NCBI RefSeq assembly: GCF_012396555.1
Contig: NZ_JAAXPS010000002.1
Location: 186,001 to 250,000, forward strand
Length of the DNA stretch: 64,000 bases
Origin: Facklamia miroungae
Lineage (GTDB): Bacteria; Bacillota; Bacilli; Lactobacillales; Aerococcaceae
Reading direction: 5' to 3'
Shown: positions 9,130-18,535 of the stretch, piece by piece
Position numbering within the stretch: the stretch's first letter is position 1
How the letters are laid out: the number at the start of each line of letters is the position of its first letter
Notes under the pieces: generated by a model
Told to the model about the DNA's origin: nothing
Database searches by the model: none
What the model saw: only the letters and a program-made list of their open reading frames with translations
Made by a program: the position numbers and the translations under genes

Positions 9130-11415
9130 TTATTCATCACCATAAGAGACCGGTAGATGCCAAATAGTATCATTATAATCGCCGATGGTCCGATCACTTG
9201 AGAAGAAGCCAGAATTTGCAATATTAACAACTGATTTTTGATACCAAGTGTCAATATCCTCATAATCGCTCAACATTTGTTCCTTAGTAACAATGTATTC
9301 TTCCAAATCAATCAGAGTCATAAAATAATCTTTATGGATCAATTCTTGGTGAAGGCGTGTCAGACGGTCTTCATTTCCAAAATATAACATACCATGCGAA
9401 ACAATAAAGTCTACTAGAGGTTTGATGGTTTCTTTTTGGTAATATTCGTTTGAAGAATAGCCATTACTTTCATATAGGTGAATAATTTCCTGACTTTCTT
9501 TACCAAAGATATAAATATTTTCATCTCCAACTTTTTCAAGGATTTCGACATTTGCTCCATCTAAGGTTCCGATTGTTAAAGCCCCATTAGCCATAAATTT
9601 CATATTTCCTGTTCCTGAAGCTTCTTTAGAGGCCAAAGATATTTGTTCAGAAATATCTGCGGCTGGAATAAGGTAAGAGGCATTTGTGACATTATAATTT
9701 TCTACCATAACAACTTGTAGGTGAGGGGCAACGTCTTTATCTAAACGGATTAGTTGTGAGAGAGTTAAGATTAAGTGAATAATATCTTGCGCAATGGTAT
9801 AGGCTGGAGCAGCTTTTCCACCAAAAATAACCGTAATTGGTGTTTCAGGTATATTGCCATCTTTAATCTCCAAGTATTTGTGAATGACCCACAAAGCGTT
9901 CATCTGTTGACGTTTATATTCATGGAAGCGTTTAATTTGAATATCAATAATTGAATGTTCATCGATTGTTATTTTCATTCGGTCTTGTAAACGTTTCTTC
10001 AAACGTAATTTATTGTTGTGTTTGATGGCTCTCAATTTACTTAAAGTGCGTTCATCTTCCTTAAAATTAATAAATTGCGAAAGATCCGCATTACGATGCC
10101 AAAGCGTTCCGATTTTTAAATCTAGGTATTCAGATAGTTCCTTATTGGCATCCATCACCCAGCGACGGAAGGTGATACCGTTGGTCATATTATGAAATTT
10201 ATCTGGATAAATTTCATAAAAAGGTTTTAAGGCAGATGTTTTAAGAATTTCAGTATGTAATTCCGCAACACCATTAACGGAAAAACCAAAATGAATGGCT
10301 AAATGTGCCATGTGTACAAAATTTGAACCGTCAATGATCCATACTTCAGCTTGATTTGGATAGCGATCTTTAACAATTTGATCAAGACGTTGAATAATGT
10401 TAGCGATTTCTGGCATGACTAATTGTATATCACTGAAAGGCCAAGTTTCTAACGCTTCTGCAAGGATGGTATGATTGGTGAAGGCTGTGATTTCTGTGAC
10501 AATTTGATAAGCTTCTTCGAAATCGATACCTTCTTTTATTAGAAGGCGCACTAATTCAGGAATAATAAAACTCGGATGAGTATCGTTGATTTGAATAATA
10601 GCATATTCAGCTAAGTCGTGGAGGTTGCTTCCTTTTTCTTTGGCTTCATGAAGTATGAGTTGAGCTCCATTTGAAACCATGAAATACTGTTGGTAAATTC
10701 GAAGTAATCTACCTTCATGATCAGAATCATCTGGATACAAGAAGAGAGTTAGGTTTTCTTGAATGTTTGTTTTATCGAATTCAATGGAGTTTTCCGATAC
10801 GATTGATTCCTTAACTGTATCAAGATCAAAAAGACGCAAACGGTTGCGGTGCGTTTGTTTATAACCTAAAATGTCTAGATCATACAATGTTGATTTTAGT
10901 ATAAATGAAGCATAAGGCACTTCAAAAGAAAGATGAGACTTTTTAATCCAATCTTTACCAGTTAACCACGCATCGGGGACAGTGTGTTGCTGATTATCGG
11001 AAAATTCTTGCTTAAATAGACCAAAGTGATAATTTAAACCAATGCCATCTCCATTAATACCCATTTTAGTGATTGAATCTACAAAGCAGGCGGCCAGTCT
11101 TCCTAAGCCACCATTGCCTAAAGACGGTTCTCTTTCAGCATGCTCAATATCCATTAAGCTTTTTCCGTTGGCAATCAGTTCATTATTAACCTGATTATAA
11201 ATACCGAGATTGATGAGATTGTTACTCAATACTTTCCCGATTAAAAATTCTGCTGAAAAATAATAGAGTTTTCGCTTTTGGTCTTGGTCACGATAAGGAA
11301 GTCGACGAGAATGTTCCTTAACAACTTCCATTAAAACGGTGTAGAGTTCTTTATTATCACAATCATATACTTTTTTTTGATAGAGGTCTTGGGTATAACG
11401 CTCAAGTAAGGTCAT
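9130..11415 (-). CDS. glgP: Glycogen/maltodextrin phosphorylase
   Basis: It catalyses phosphorolysis of alpha-1,4-glucans to glucose-1-phosphate. Visible family features are SLGNGGLGRLAACFVDS near residue 100, the phosphate/PLP region EASGTGNMKFMANGA (PLP lysine about residue 606) and IGTLDGANVEI. Its 761 residues are slightly short of the usual 790-830 but no catalytic block is missing. It is transcribed alone on the minus strand, apart from glgBCDA, from a near-consensus promoter at 11484-11512. Separate control of breakdown and synthesis is the likely reason for its separation from the biosynthetic operon (inference). Confidence 0.95.
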   Translation of the reverse strand: MTLLERYTQDLYQKKVYDCDNKELYTVLMEVVKEHSRRLPYRDQDQKRKLYYFSAEFLIGKVLSNNLINLGIYNQVNNELIANGKSLMDIEHAEREPSLGNGGLGRLAACFVDSITKMGINGDGIGLNYHFGLFKQEFSDNQQHTVPDAWLTGKDWIKKSHLSFEVPYASFILKSTLYDLDILGYKQTHRNRLRLFDLDTVKESIVSENSIEFDKTNIQENLTLFLYPDDSDHEGRLLRIYQQYFMVSNGAQLILHEAKEKGSNLHDLAEYAIIQINDTHPSFIIPELVRLLIKEGIDFEEAYQIVTEITAFTNHTILAEALETWPFSDIQLVMPEIANIIQRLDQIVKDRYPNQAEVWIIDGSNFVHMAHLAIHFGFSVNGVAELHTEILKTSALKPFYEIYPDKFHNMTNGITFRRWVMDANKELSEYLDLKIGTLWHRNADLSQFINFKEDERTLSKLRAIKHNNKLRLKKRLQDRMKITIDEHSIIDIQIKRFHEYKRQQMNALWVIHKYLEIKDGNIPETPITVIFGGKAAPAYTIAQDIIHLILTLSQLIRLDKDVAPHLQVVMVENYNVTNASYLIPAADISEQISLASKEASGTGNMKFMANGALTIGTLDGANVEILEKVGDENIYIFGKESQEIIHLYESNGYSSNEYYQKETIKPLVDFIVSHGMLYFGNEDRLTRLHQELIHKDYFMTLIDLEEYIVTKEQMLSDYEDIDTWYQKSVVNIANSGFFSSDRTIGDYNDTIWHLPVSYGDE

Positions 11416-11458
11416 TTGAAACTCCTTTTTGCTGATTTATTGATTAGATTAGTTGTAT

Positions 11459-11512
11459 GACAAATTAATATTTTGTCTCTTTCATTATAAGTGAAAGAAT
11501 TACAAGCTGCAA
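11459..11512 (-). promoter_or_regulatory. glgP promoter with overlapping palindrome
   Basis: On the minus strand, TTGCAG (plus 11507-11512) and TATAAT (plus 11484-11489) are separated by exactly 17 nt. At the expected start point lies the inverted repeat GACAAA-N7-TTTGTC (11459-11477), placed like a repressor operator. Confidence 0.65.
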
Positions 11513-11601
11513 TTTTATCTCTTAGATGGAAAGAGATGGTAAATTAAAACCCTGTCTCAAAATATGCGGGGTAGAGTTGAAATGGCACACATCATTAAAG
11601 T

Positions 11602-12435
11602 TTAGTTGATCCTTTTATATTTTTCTTCTAGGCGGGACATCCACCAACCTAATGCACTACCTAATAAAAGCATGAGTCCACACATTGCATAACCATTTAA
11701 AGTAATCCCACTATAATCAGTGGGAACGATCATAAAGGTGGAGGCTAGAACGACGCCAAAAATAAAGTGGAAGAACTTTGCGTAATAAGCATCAAATATA
11801 CTTTCAATTAATTTTGAAAGAAGGAGTATAGTCAACAGGCCACCAACACCGATTGGGATAATGACTCCCAAGTCTAAACTCTTAAATCCATCAGACATTA
11901 ATTTATACATACCCATATAAAGGATAAAGTTGGAAGGGCTCAAGCCTGGAATTAGAACCCCTAGAGCAATTAAAGCTCCTGCTATCATCCAGGTGAAAAA
12001 GTTGGCTGAAACTTGTCCTCCAAACAAATCTTGTCCGAAAATGAGGAGCGCTAAAGCCATAATAAAAGAGAAGATCATAATAACGAAATCAGACTGAACG
12101 CGCCCTTTATCACCCGCTTCTTTCCACAATGAGGGTAACATTCCGACTATGCAACCAACGAAGAACCACATGACATAGGTCTCATAATTTTCAAGCACAT
12201 GGCTGACTCCAAATGAGAGGATTACAATTCCAGTCAAGGCACCTAGGCCGACCGGAATAAAGAAGACAACATCTTCAACAAAATTCTTAGTCATATTAGC
12301 CAAAAAGCGGATAATTCGTTCGTATAAACCAAAAATTGCTGCTAAAGCACCACCAGACACACCGGGTAGGATAAAACCAGACCCAATAAACATTCCCTTA
12401 ACAAACCGCCAGAACCAATCAATTGTTTTTTCCAT
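11602..12435 (-). CDS. popT: PopT-type (DUF368) undecaprenyl-phosphate transporter
   Basis: This integral membrane protein has about eight helices. DUF368 proteins were recently characterised as flippases that recycle undecaprenyl phosphate across the membrane for wall synthesis. Two related re-entrant motifs are visible: GSGFILPGVSGGALAAIFG (about residues 18-36) and GVLIPGLSPSNFILYMG (about 157-173), the internal repeat typical of the family. The ATG has GGAGGT upstream. It is co-oriented with glgP, which has its own promoter. The uppP gene at 42987 supplies the matching dephosphorylation step. Confidence 0.88.
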   Translation of the reverse strand: MEKTIDWFWRFVKGMFIGSGFILPGVSGGALAAIFGLYERIIRFLANMTKNFVEDVVFFIPVGLGALTGIVILSFGVSHVLENYETYVMWFFVGCIVGMLPSLWKEAGDKGRVQSDFVIMIFSFIMALALLIFGQDLFGGQVSANFFTWMIAGALIALGVLIPGLSPSNFILYMGMYKLMSDGFKSLDLGVIIPIGVGGLLTILLLSKLIESIFDAYYAKFFHFIFGVVLASTFMIVPTDYSGITLNGYAMCGLMLLLGSALGWWMSRLEEKYKRIN

Positions 12436-12575
12436 CGTTTGACCTCCAAATTAAAATACCTGTTTAGTTTAGCCCTTATTTTTATAATTTTCAATTAAAG
12501 TTAATGTTAGACGAGAGTAGGTCTTTTATAAAATCTATTGTATAATATAACTAATATGATATAGGAGTGATAGAA

Positions 12576-12824
12576 ATGAACAAAGTTTATTTTTCTGACA
12601 AATGCCCAAATACGACGGATTTTGTCAATCAATTAGATCAACTGCAAATCAGCTATGAAGCTGTTAACATCACAGATTCTATGAATAATCTGAAAGAATT
12701 CTTAAAACTAAGGGATAGTCGCAAGGAATTTGATGTTGCGAAAAAAAATGGTAATGTTGGAATCCCTGTGCTGTATGCTGAAGGACGTTTAATTTATGAT
12801 TTGGAACAAATTGATGAAAAATAA
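12576..12824 (+). CDS. Small glutaredoxin/thioredoxin-fold protein
   Basis: An 82-residue protein with glutaredoxin-like organisation: first strand VYFSDKCPNT with a single Cys followed by Pro, a central helix, then the cis-Pro strand GIPVLYAEGRLI. The second Cys of a CxxC site is absent (CPNT), so it would act as a monothiol protein or be non-redox. The start is the ATG at 12576 with ATAGGAG 8 nt upstream, not the GTG at 12567 inside the Shine-Dalgarno site. Its 3' end overlaps the following exported-protein gene, suggesting coupling. Confidence 0.7.
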   Translation: MNKVYFSDKCPNTTDFVNQLDQLQISYEAVNITDSMNNLKEFLKLRDSRKEFDVAKKNGNVGIPVLYAEGRLIYDLEQIDEK

Positions 12825-14106
12825 AATTTTGTTTACAAGAAGAGGGGCAGTAACTATTGTTTTATTAATGGTCAGTGTTCTCTTAGCAGTACCTCGTGTA
12901 AAAGCTTTAACGGAGAATGATTATTATGATATGGCTAACCAAATACTTGAAGATTTTTCTACCAGCAATAAAAGTGAAAAAAAAGATAACACGAAATCAT
13001 TAAAAGACTCTTTAACAGAAGTAGATCTTGAATCAAAGATCGGTCAATTTGTCCAAGAGCACAATATAGAACCTAAAAGAACGAGTGTGGATTTAGAAAA
13101 TGATTATCGAATGGAATCCCTCCTTCTTAAAGAAAAAGGAGCTGACTATGGGATTGAAATAATATCAATTTATCAAGTTGATCAGCTTATTTATCTTGGT
13201 AGTCAATTTTATGGGCCATTGAAGTCAATAAGAGAATCAAACCAACCGTTAGAAATTGCGCGTGGTATTGGAGAGGATTTTCAAATAACGGCCACATTGG
13301 ATGGCGATATTATAGAAGATAAAGGACTTTTGGTCCAAGTTCATTCAGGTGAAAAAAAAGAAGACTTTCACTTAGCTTATTTTCGAGAACAGGCTGTTTT
13401 AGCAGATTACTTGGCAAATGAATTCTTAAAAACGCATCACATTCCATTGGTGAATCCAAATTTAACACTTGAATTGGCTAAAAAACGAAAAGTTCCTAAG
13501 CCAAGTGAAGAAAAAATGGATGATTTAAAAGACGACAATCGTTCTTTAAAAGCTCAACTAAAGGGTTTGATCCCTGCATCATTAGCTCTGTCAAAAGTCA
13601 AAGATTTAAATAATTATCAAGAAAATATCCAAACACTTGAAGATCAAATAAAACTTTATCAATCCAAAACGCAAACAGAAATTACAGCTAGTAATTTTTC
13701 TCGCTCCTCAATTCATGAACAAATAGGAGAAGCAAGTATCAGTAAAGACGAAGACGATCTATTAGTCGAAGAATACTATTTTCTTTCTTCTGACCAGTTA
13801 GTCTATCTTAAAATAACCTACACATCAGACCAGTTGTTGCAAGCAAATTTCCATTCTTTTGATGAGGAAGTATTTAAAGCCAATAGGGACTTTCAAACAC
13901 CTTATAGCAATTATGAGACAAACGGCTATATCACAGTGGAAGAGTTAGAAGATGCCTTAGGAGCGTCAGACAGCTCAGCTTATTATTTAATGACGGGTTT
14001 CTCTTATTATGCTTGGGTTAATTATTCCGATCCAATGCGTCAATTAACGGCCAGCTTACAGCAGAATCAAGTGATTCATCTTCAAATAGATGAGTCAAAG
14101 GATTAG
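12814..14106 (+). CDS. Exported protein of unknown function
   Basis: I do not recognise this 430-residue protein. It has a Sec signal peptide (MKNKILFTRRGAV, then VLLMVSVLLAVP, likely cut after VKA) and no lipobox cysteine. The mature part is charged and soluble, with an alpha-helical/coiled-coil stretch at about residues 230-290. A later region (about 300-430) resembles a second globular domain with alternating aromatics. There is no wall-sorting signal. The ATG at 12814 lies within the preceding gene; the longer frame from 12796 would put extra residues before the signal peptide. Confidence 0.7.
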   Translation: MKNKILFTRRGAVTIVLLMVSVLLAVPRVKALTENDYYDMANQILEDFSTSNKSEKKDNTKSLKDSLTEVDLESKIGQFVQEHNIEPKRTSVDLENDYRMESLLLKEKGADYGIEIISIYQVDQLIYLGSQFYGPLKSIRESNQPLEIARGIGEDFQITATLDGDIIEDKGLLVQVHSGEKKEDFHLAYFREQAVLADYLANEFLKTHHIPLVNPNLTLELAKKRKVPKPSEEKMDDLKDDNRSLKAQLKGLIPASLALSKVKDLNNYQENIQTLEDQIKLYQSKTQTEITASNFSRSSIHEQIGEASISKDEDDLLVEEYYFLSSDQLVYLKITYTSDQLLQANFHSFDEEVFKANRDFQTPYSNYETNGYITVEELEDALGASDSSAYYLMTGFSYYAWVNYSDPMRQLTASLQQNQVIHLQIDESKD

Positions 14107-14132
14107 ATAATAGATTAGGAAGAAGGATTAAA

Positions 14133-14540
14133 GTGGACAAACAAACTATTAATACGTTGATGGAACATGCTCGTGAAGCAGTAAAAAAAGCTTATTGCCC
14201 CTACTCGCACTTTCCAGTAGGTGCAGCCCTTTTGACCGAGGATGGAAAAATCTATACAGGAGTCAATGTTGAAAATGTTTCTTTCGGTGCGACAAATTGT
14301 GCAGAGCGTTCAGCAATCTATACTGCCGTTTCTGAAGGTTACCGACCTGGTTTTATTAAAGCGATCGCGGTTGCAGGAGAAACGGATGATTTTCTAACCC
14401 CCTGTTCGATTTGCCGTCAGGTATTAGTTGAAATGGCTGGACCCGATACTCCTGTGTACCTAACACGTAAGGATCAAGAGATTTATCAAACAAGTGTCAG
14501 AGAATTGGTACCAATGGCCTTTCAAAGTTTAAATATGTAG
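14133..14540 (+). CDS. cdd: Cytidine deaminase
   Basis: Hydrolyses cytidine and deoxycytidine to uridine and deoxyuridine in pyrimidine salvage. The zinc site is complete: NCAERSA holds the ligand Cys and catalytic Glu, and PCSICRQV supplies the other two Cys ligands. The N-terminal AYCPYSHFPVGAAL is the conserved substrate-binding loop. Its 135 residues are typical of the homotetrameric class. The start is GTG with AAGAAGGA upstream. It follows the exported-protein gene by 26 bp and precedes the glyoxalase gene by 24 bp, so it is probably co-transcribed with both. Confidence 0.96.
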   Translation: MDKQTINTLMEHAREAVKKAYCPYSHFPVGAALLTEDGKIYTGVNVENVSFGATNCAERSAIYTAVSEGYRPGFIKAIAVAGETDDFLTPCSICRQVLVEMAGPDTPVYLTRKDQEIYQTSVRELVPMAFQSLNM

Positions 14541-14564
14541 AATAATATTAGAGGAGGAATTAAA

Positions 14565-14957
14565 ATGACACAGAAACTATTGCATACTTGCTATCGTATT
14601 AAGGATCGAGAGGCAAGTTTGAAGTTTTATACTGAAACATTTGATTTTAAAGTAATGCGTGATCGTCGTTTTCCTGAACATAATTTTGACCTCATTTACC
14701 TACAAGTTCCAGGATCTGACTTCGAATTAGAGTTAACCTACAATTATGATTCAGAGGGTTATACAATTGGCGATGGCTTTTCTCATATGGCAATTGGAGT
14801 CGATGATTTGCAGGCCCAGCATGAGAAATGCAAGGCAGCCGGTTATGAAACAACGGAGCTTAAAGGATTACCAGGACAAAAAGCTTCCTATTTCTTCGTG
14901 AGTGACCCTGATGGTTTTCGTTTGGAAGTCATGGAAAATAAAAATTTAGCAGTATAA
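14565..14957 (+). CDS. gloA: Lactoylglutathione lyase-like VOC protein (glyoxalase I)
   Basis: This VOC-fold metalloenzyme detoxifies methylglyoxal, classically as a thiol hemithioacetal. Two beta-alpha-beta-beta-beta modules are visible. Candidate metal ligands are His in LLHTCYRI, Glu in FELELTYNY, His in FSHMAIGVDD and Glu in FRLEVMEN, matching the His/Glu/His/Glu pattern of GlxI. Low-GC Firmicutes often lack glutathione, so the thiol cofactor is uncertain. Length (130 residues) is standard. It has a strong GAGGAGG site. Confidence 0.9.
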   Translation: MTQKLLHTCYRIKDREASLKFYTETFDFKVMRDRRFPEHNFDLIYLQVPGSDFELELTYNYDSEGYTIGDGFSHMAIGVDDLQAQHEKCKAAGYETTELKGLPGQKASYFFVSDPDGFRLEVMENKNLAV

Positions 14958-14959
14958 AC

Positions 14960-14988
14960 TTGTAAATGTCTCTAAGCTATGTTACGAT
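14960..14988 (+). promoter_or_regulatory. Promoter of the structured RNA
   Basis: TTGTAA (14960-14965) and TACGAT (14983-14988) are separated by 17 nt. The predicted start, about 14995, is immediately upstream of the RNA hairpins. Confidence 0.6.
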
Positions 14989-14994
14989 ACTGCT

Positions 14995-15225
14995 TGCGAT
15001 GAGTCGAATACAATCTGGTAGATTGGAAGCAGACTGTCTAGAACTTCGAGTTCAAGCCAGGAAGGTGACAGGGCAAGTTGGAGATGTGAACTCCAACTTG
15101 CAATATCTTATGATATTTTGCGATTCGTGAGTATTATAATACTCGCTGGAGCTCTATTAAGAGTTTCGAATAATAAAGCCCCTATAACCACTTGTACTTA
15201 GTGTTTATAGGGGCTTTATTTGTTT
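14995..15225 (+). ncRNA. Putative structured small RNA of unidentified class
   Basis: A gene-free stretch with unusually dense secondary structure between a promoter and a terminator. Visible helices: CAATCT/AGATTG (15011-15025); GAACT/AGTTC (15041-15053) nested within CTGTC/GACAG; a 10-bp hairpin CAAGTTGGAG/CTCCAACTTG (15074-15100); an ATATC/GATAT hairpin up to 15121; GAGTAT/ATACTC around 15129-15143; and a 3' terminator. It has no open reading frame with a ribosome site. It does not show the signature blocks of RNase P, tmRNA, SRP RNA or a T-box. It may be a trans-acting RNA or a 6S-type RNA. The gap to glgB and a separate promoter there argue against a glgB leader. Confidence 0.6.
15176..15225 (+). 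terminator. Rho-independent terminator of the structured RNA
   Basis: The stem AAAGCCCCTATAA pairs with TTTATAGGGGCTTT (15176-15221) and is followed by TATTTG. Confidence 0.88.
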
Positions 15226-15394
15226 AATTGATTTATCATTTAAAAATATTGTAATTTTGATTGATATAAACTTAAGATCATTTCTTGATTATTAAAAAAT
15301 GAGCGTCATTCATTCAAAGAATTAGTCTTTAAATTAAGCTTTGTTATGGGTTTGTTCTTTCAAAATAGCTTATGATCCGTTACAATATTAGTAA

Positions 15395-15423
15395 TTGACA
15401 AAGTTACCTAATTCACTTAATAG
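15395..15423 (+). promoter_or_regulatory. Candidate promoter of the glgBCDA operon
   Basis: TTGACA (15395-15400), a 17-nt spacer and TAATAG (15418-15423) lie 43 bp before the glgB start. The rest of the 15226-15465 gap is AT-rich with no other feature seen. Confidence 0.5.
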
Positions 15424-15465
15424 TCCGTCTCTTACTTATCAAATTATAAGAATGGAAGGTTGCGA

Positions 15466-17397
15466 ATGAAATTTTCCTTGGATCGAAATAGGTTAATTAA
15501 TGAAATCAAGAAGTTTGCGTTTGAAATCCATGATCAGGCCTATCACTTTCTTGGATCAAAGCGTATAGAATCTCATTCTAATGGCTATCAATTTAGTGTG
15601 TGGGCTCCGAAAGCTTGGCAAGTGTATTTATTGGGAGATTTTTCGAATTGGGAAAATCTTCCAATGGAACGAGTAGAGGGAGGAGTTTGGACCTTATTTG
15701 TAGAAAAAGCTCAAGCAGGTCAATGCTACAAGTATGGTATAGATCATGGAAATAATCACATTGAATATAAAATAGATCCCTATGCCATCCGGTTTGAGAC
15801 CCCTCCGCAAGACGCGTCAATTATTGAAGATCTAGATGATTACTACTGGAAGGATCATGATTGGTTACAAAAGCGCAAATTAAAAGACAAATATGCGAGT
15901 CCTTTACAAATTTATGAGGTGCATCTAAGTTCTTGGCGCCAACATCCTGATGGTCGCCACTATTCATTTAAAGAATTAGCGCATAGTTTAGTTCCCTATG
16001 TTAAGGAGATGGGTTATACTCACATTGAATTTATGCCTTTAACGGCTTTTCCATACCCGCCTTCTTGGGGCTACCAGGTGACAGGGTATTATGCCGTAGC
16101 AGGTCAATACGGTCGCAGCAATGATTTCAAATATTTTGTGGATTTCGCTCATCAAGAAGGTATAGGAGTCATTTTAGATTGGGTACCCGGCCATTTTAAT
16201 CGTAATGCTAACGCCTTAGCTTATTTTGATGGACATGCTTGTTATGAATATCAAGACGCTCAGAAAGCTGAAAACTATAGTTGGGGGAGTTTGAATTTTG
16301 ATCTAGGAAAATTACAGGTTCAATCCTTTTTAATATCCAATTTAAATTATTGGCTGACCGAATTTCATCTGGATGGTATCCGTGCTGATGCCATTTCTAA
16401 TATTCTCTACCTTGATTTCGACCAAGGGCCTTGGACACCGAATCAATATGGTAGTAATGAGAACCTAGAAGGTTTTGCTTTTCTTCAAATGATGAACCAA
16501 TGGGTTCAAGATTACTATCCCGATGTATACATGATCGCAGAAGAAGCAACATCTTCGAGTGGAATAACACTTGAAATTGCTAAAGGGGGCCTTGGTTTTG
16601 ACTATAAATGGAATATGGGATGGATGAATGATGTTTTACGCTTTTTCCAACTACCCTATGATCAGCGTCCAAACCAGCTTCGCTTAATCACATTTGTCTT
16701 TATGTACCAATTTAAAGAAAGATATTTACTGCCTTTCTCTCATGATGAAGTAGTACACGGGAAGAAGTCTCTTTTAGCTAAGATGCCTGGGGATCGTTAT
16801 GACCAATTTGCTGATTTACGTTTATTACATGCCTATATGTTAGCACAACCTGGAAAGCAATTGCATTTTATGGGGAATGAGTTGGGCCAATTTCTTGAAT
16901 GGCGCTATTATGAAGAGCTTGATTGGAAAGGCTTAAGTAGAGAGTATAATAGTGAATATCAAACTTTTATTCGGACAATTAACACGATTGGTTTGGAAAG
17001 ACCAGAGTTTTATCAATTAGATCACAGTCCTAAAGGTATAACTATTCTAGATGCTGACGATTTGACAAGAGGATTGCTGAGCTTGATTCGGTGGTCTAAG
17101 GATAAAAAGTCATATTCTATCATTATGATCAATTTTTCAAAAAATCATTATTATGATGTCGAAATAGGTGTACCTGAAAGTGGAGAATACAAAGTTTATC
17201 TGAATAGTCAAGCCCAAGAATTTGCTGGTTATCAAACAGATTGGTTAAAAACATATCATTCATTCAATAAAGCTTGTCAGAAACAAGATTATAGTTGTTT
17301 GATTGAGGTTCCAGCCTTATCGGTGCAGTTTATTGAACATATTTACTATCAAGATAGAAAGGAGAAGGGTGCTAATCAGCTAGCATCCAAACATTAA
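15466..17397 (+). CDS. glgB: 1,4-alpha-glucan branching enzyme
   Basis: This GH13 enzyme introduces alpha-1,6 branches into glycogen. An N-terminal CBM48 domain (about residues 28-115, [17 protein letters not shown]) precedes the catalytic barrel. Conserved GH13 regions are ILDWVPGHF, the nucleophile Asp about 308 in GIRADAI, the acid/base Glu about 359 in IAEEATSS, and [10 protein letters not shown]. An all-beta C-terminal domain follows. The ATG at 15466 has GGAAGG 7 nt upstream; a TTG six bases earlier is less likely. It is the first gene of glgB-glgC-glgD-glgA. Its 643 residues are normal. Confidence 0.95.
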   Translation: MKFSLDRNRLINEIKKFAFEIHDQAYHFLGSKRIESHSNGYQFSVWAPKAWQVYLLGDFSNWENLPMERVEGGVWTLFVEKAQAGQCYKYGIDHGNNHIEYKIDPYAIRFETPPQDASIIEDLDDYYWKDHDWLQKRKLKDKYASPLQIYEVHLSSWRQHPDGRHYSFKELAHSLVPYVKEMGYTHIEFMPLTAFPYPPSWGYQVTGYYAVAGQYGRSNDFKYFVDFAHQEGIGVILDWVPGHFNRNANALAYFDGHACYEYQDAQKAENYSWGSLNFDLGKLQVQSFLISNLNYWLTEFHLDGIRADAISNILYLDFDQGPWTPNQYGSNENLEGFAFLQMMNQWVQDYYPDVYMIAEEATSSSGITLEIAKGGLGFDYKWNMGWMNDVLRFFQLPYDQRPNQLRLITFVFMYQFKERYLLPFSHDEVVHGKKSLLAKMPGDRYDQFADLRLLHAYMLAQPGKQLHFMGNELGQFLEWRYYEELDWKGLSREYNSEYQTFIRTINTIGLERPEFYQLDHSPKGITILDADDLTRGLLSLIRWSKDKKSYSIIMINFSKNHYYDVEIGVPESGEYKVYLNSQAQEFAGYQTDWLKTYHSFNKACQKQDYSCLIEVPALSVQFIEHIYYQDRKEKGANQLASKH

Positions 17398-17398
17398 A

Positions 17399-18535
17399 AT
17401 GAAAGATGAAATGATAGCTATGATTCTAGCCGGTGGTCAAGGAACAAGATTAGGAGTATTGACCAAAAGCATTGCTAAGCCTGCAGTGCCGTTTGGTGGA
17501 CGCTATCGAATTATAGATTTTACTCTTAGTAACTGCGCAAATTCGAACATTCATAAAGTAGGAATCATAACCCAGTATCAACCTTTAGAATTAAATGGGC
17601 ACATCGCCAATGGAGAAGCATGGGGCTTCAATGCGAGTGGTGGTGGAACAACCATTTTACAGCCTTATTCATCAACAGATGGAGAAAAATGGTTTAAGGG
17701 TACATCTAATGCTATTTACCAAAACATTGCTTACATTGATTCGATCAATCCTGAGTATGTCTTGATTTTGTCTGGGGACCATATTTATAAAATGGATTAT
17801 GCAAAGATGTTAGACTTTCATAAAGAAAAAGGAGCTTCTTTAACAGTTGCAGTTAAACCAGTGCCGATGGAAGAAGCAAATCGCTTTGGCATTATGAATA
17901 CTGATCAAAAAGATCGAATTGTTGAGTTTGAAGAAAAACCTGAACAACCCCAATCAAATCTTGCCTCAATGGGAATTTATATTTTCAACTGGCAAACTTT
18001 ACGCAAGTATTTGATTGAAGATCAAGATAAAGAAAATCAACTAGAAGATTTTGGAAAGCACGTAATTCCGCTTTATTTGGCCAATGGGGAAGCATGCTAT
18101 GCCTATGCTTTCGATGGATATTGGAAAGACGTAGGAACCATTGCCTCCTTATGGGAAGCGAATATGGAGATTTTGAATCAAGATCATCCTCTTTATCATT
18201 CCAATCCCGATTGGCGTGTCTATTCTAATAATCCTGTTTTGCCTCCGCAAGTCGTCACTGATCATGCAGCTATTTACGATTCGTTCGTAACTGATGGGTG
18301 TTATGTGTCAGGAGAAATTCACCATTCGATTCTTTCAGAAAATGTAAAAGTAGGGCTAGATTCGCAGATTACTGATTCAGTAATCATGGCTAATGCCAGA
18401 ATAGGTGCTTCATGTCGGATTGAATATGCGATTATTGGTGAAAATGCGAGAATTGCTGATGGAGCAATGGTCATTGGAACGGAAAGAGATATAGCTGTAG
18501 TCGGTTTTGGAGATCAAATAGAAAGGAAGAATTAA
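17399..18535 (+). CDS. glgC: Glucose-1-phosphate adenylyltransferase, catalytic subunit
   Basis: Makes ADP-glucose from glucose-1-phosphate and ATP, the committed step of glycogen synthesis. The nucleotidyltransferase signature [20 protein letters not shown] is intact at about residues 10-29, with [19 protein letters not shown] and the glucose-1-P site in VEFEEKP. A left-handed beta-helix domain occupies the C-terminal 100 residues. The ATG lies one base after the glgB stop and has no nearby Shine-Dalgarno site; the closest GGAG is about 38 nt upstream. Initiation is therefore probably by coupling to glgB. Confidence 0.95.
   Translation: MKDEMIAMILAGGQGTRLGVLTKSIAKPAVPFGGRYRIIDFTLSNCANSNIHKVGIITQYQPLELNGHIANGEAWGFNASGGGTTILQPYSSTDGEKWFKGTSNAIYQNIAYIDSINPEYVLILSGDHIYKMDYAKMLDFHKEKGASLTVAVKPVPMEEANRFGIMNTDQKDRIVEFEEKPEQPQSNLASMGIYIFNWQTLRKYLIEDQDKENQLEDFGKHVIPLYLANGEACYAYAFDGYWKDVGTIASLWEANMEILNQDHPLYHSNPDWRVYSNNPVLPPQVVTDHAAIYDSFVTDGCYVSGEIHHSILSENVKVGLDSQITDSVIMANARIGASCRIEYAIIGENARIADGAMVIGTERDIAVVGFGDQIERKN

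Noticed and set aside
14995-15225. Identification as 6S RNA, SRP RNA or cobalamin riboswitch
   Set aside because: AGCCAGGA recalls the B12 box, but the rest of that core is missing; there is no SRP apical GGAA-type loop context; and no single rod with a central bubble as in 6S RNA could be drawn by hand. Class left open.
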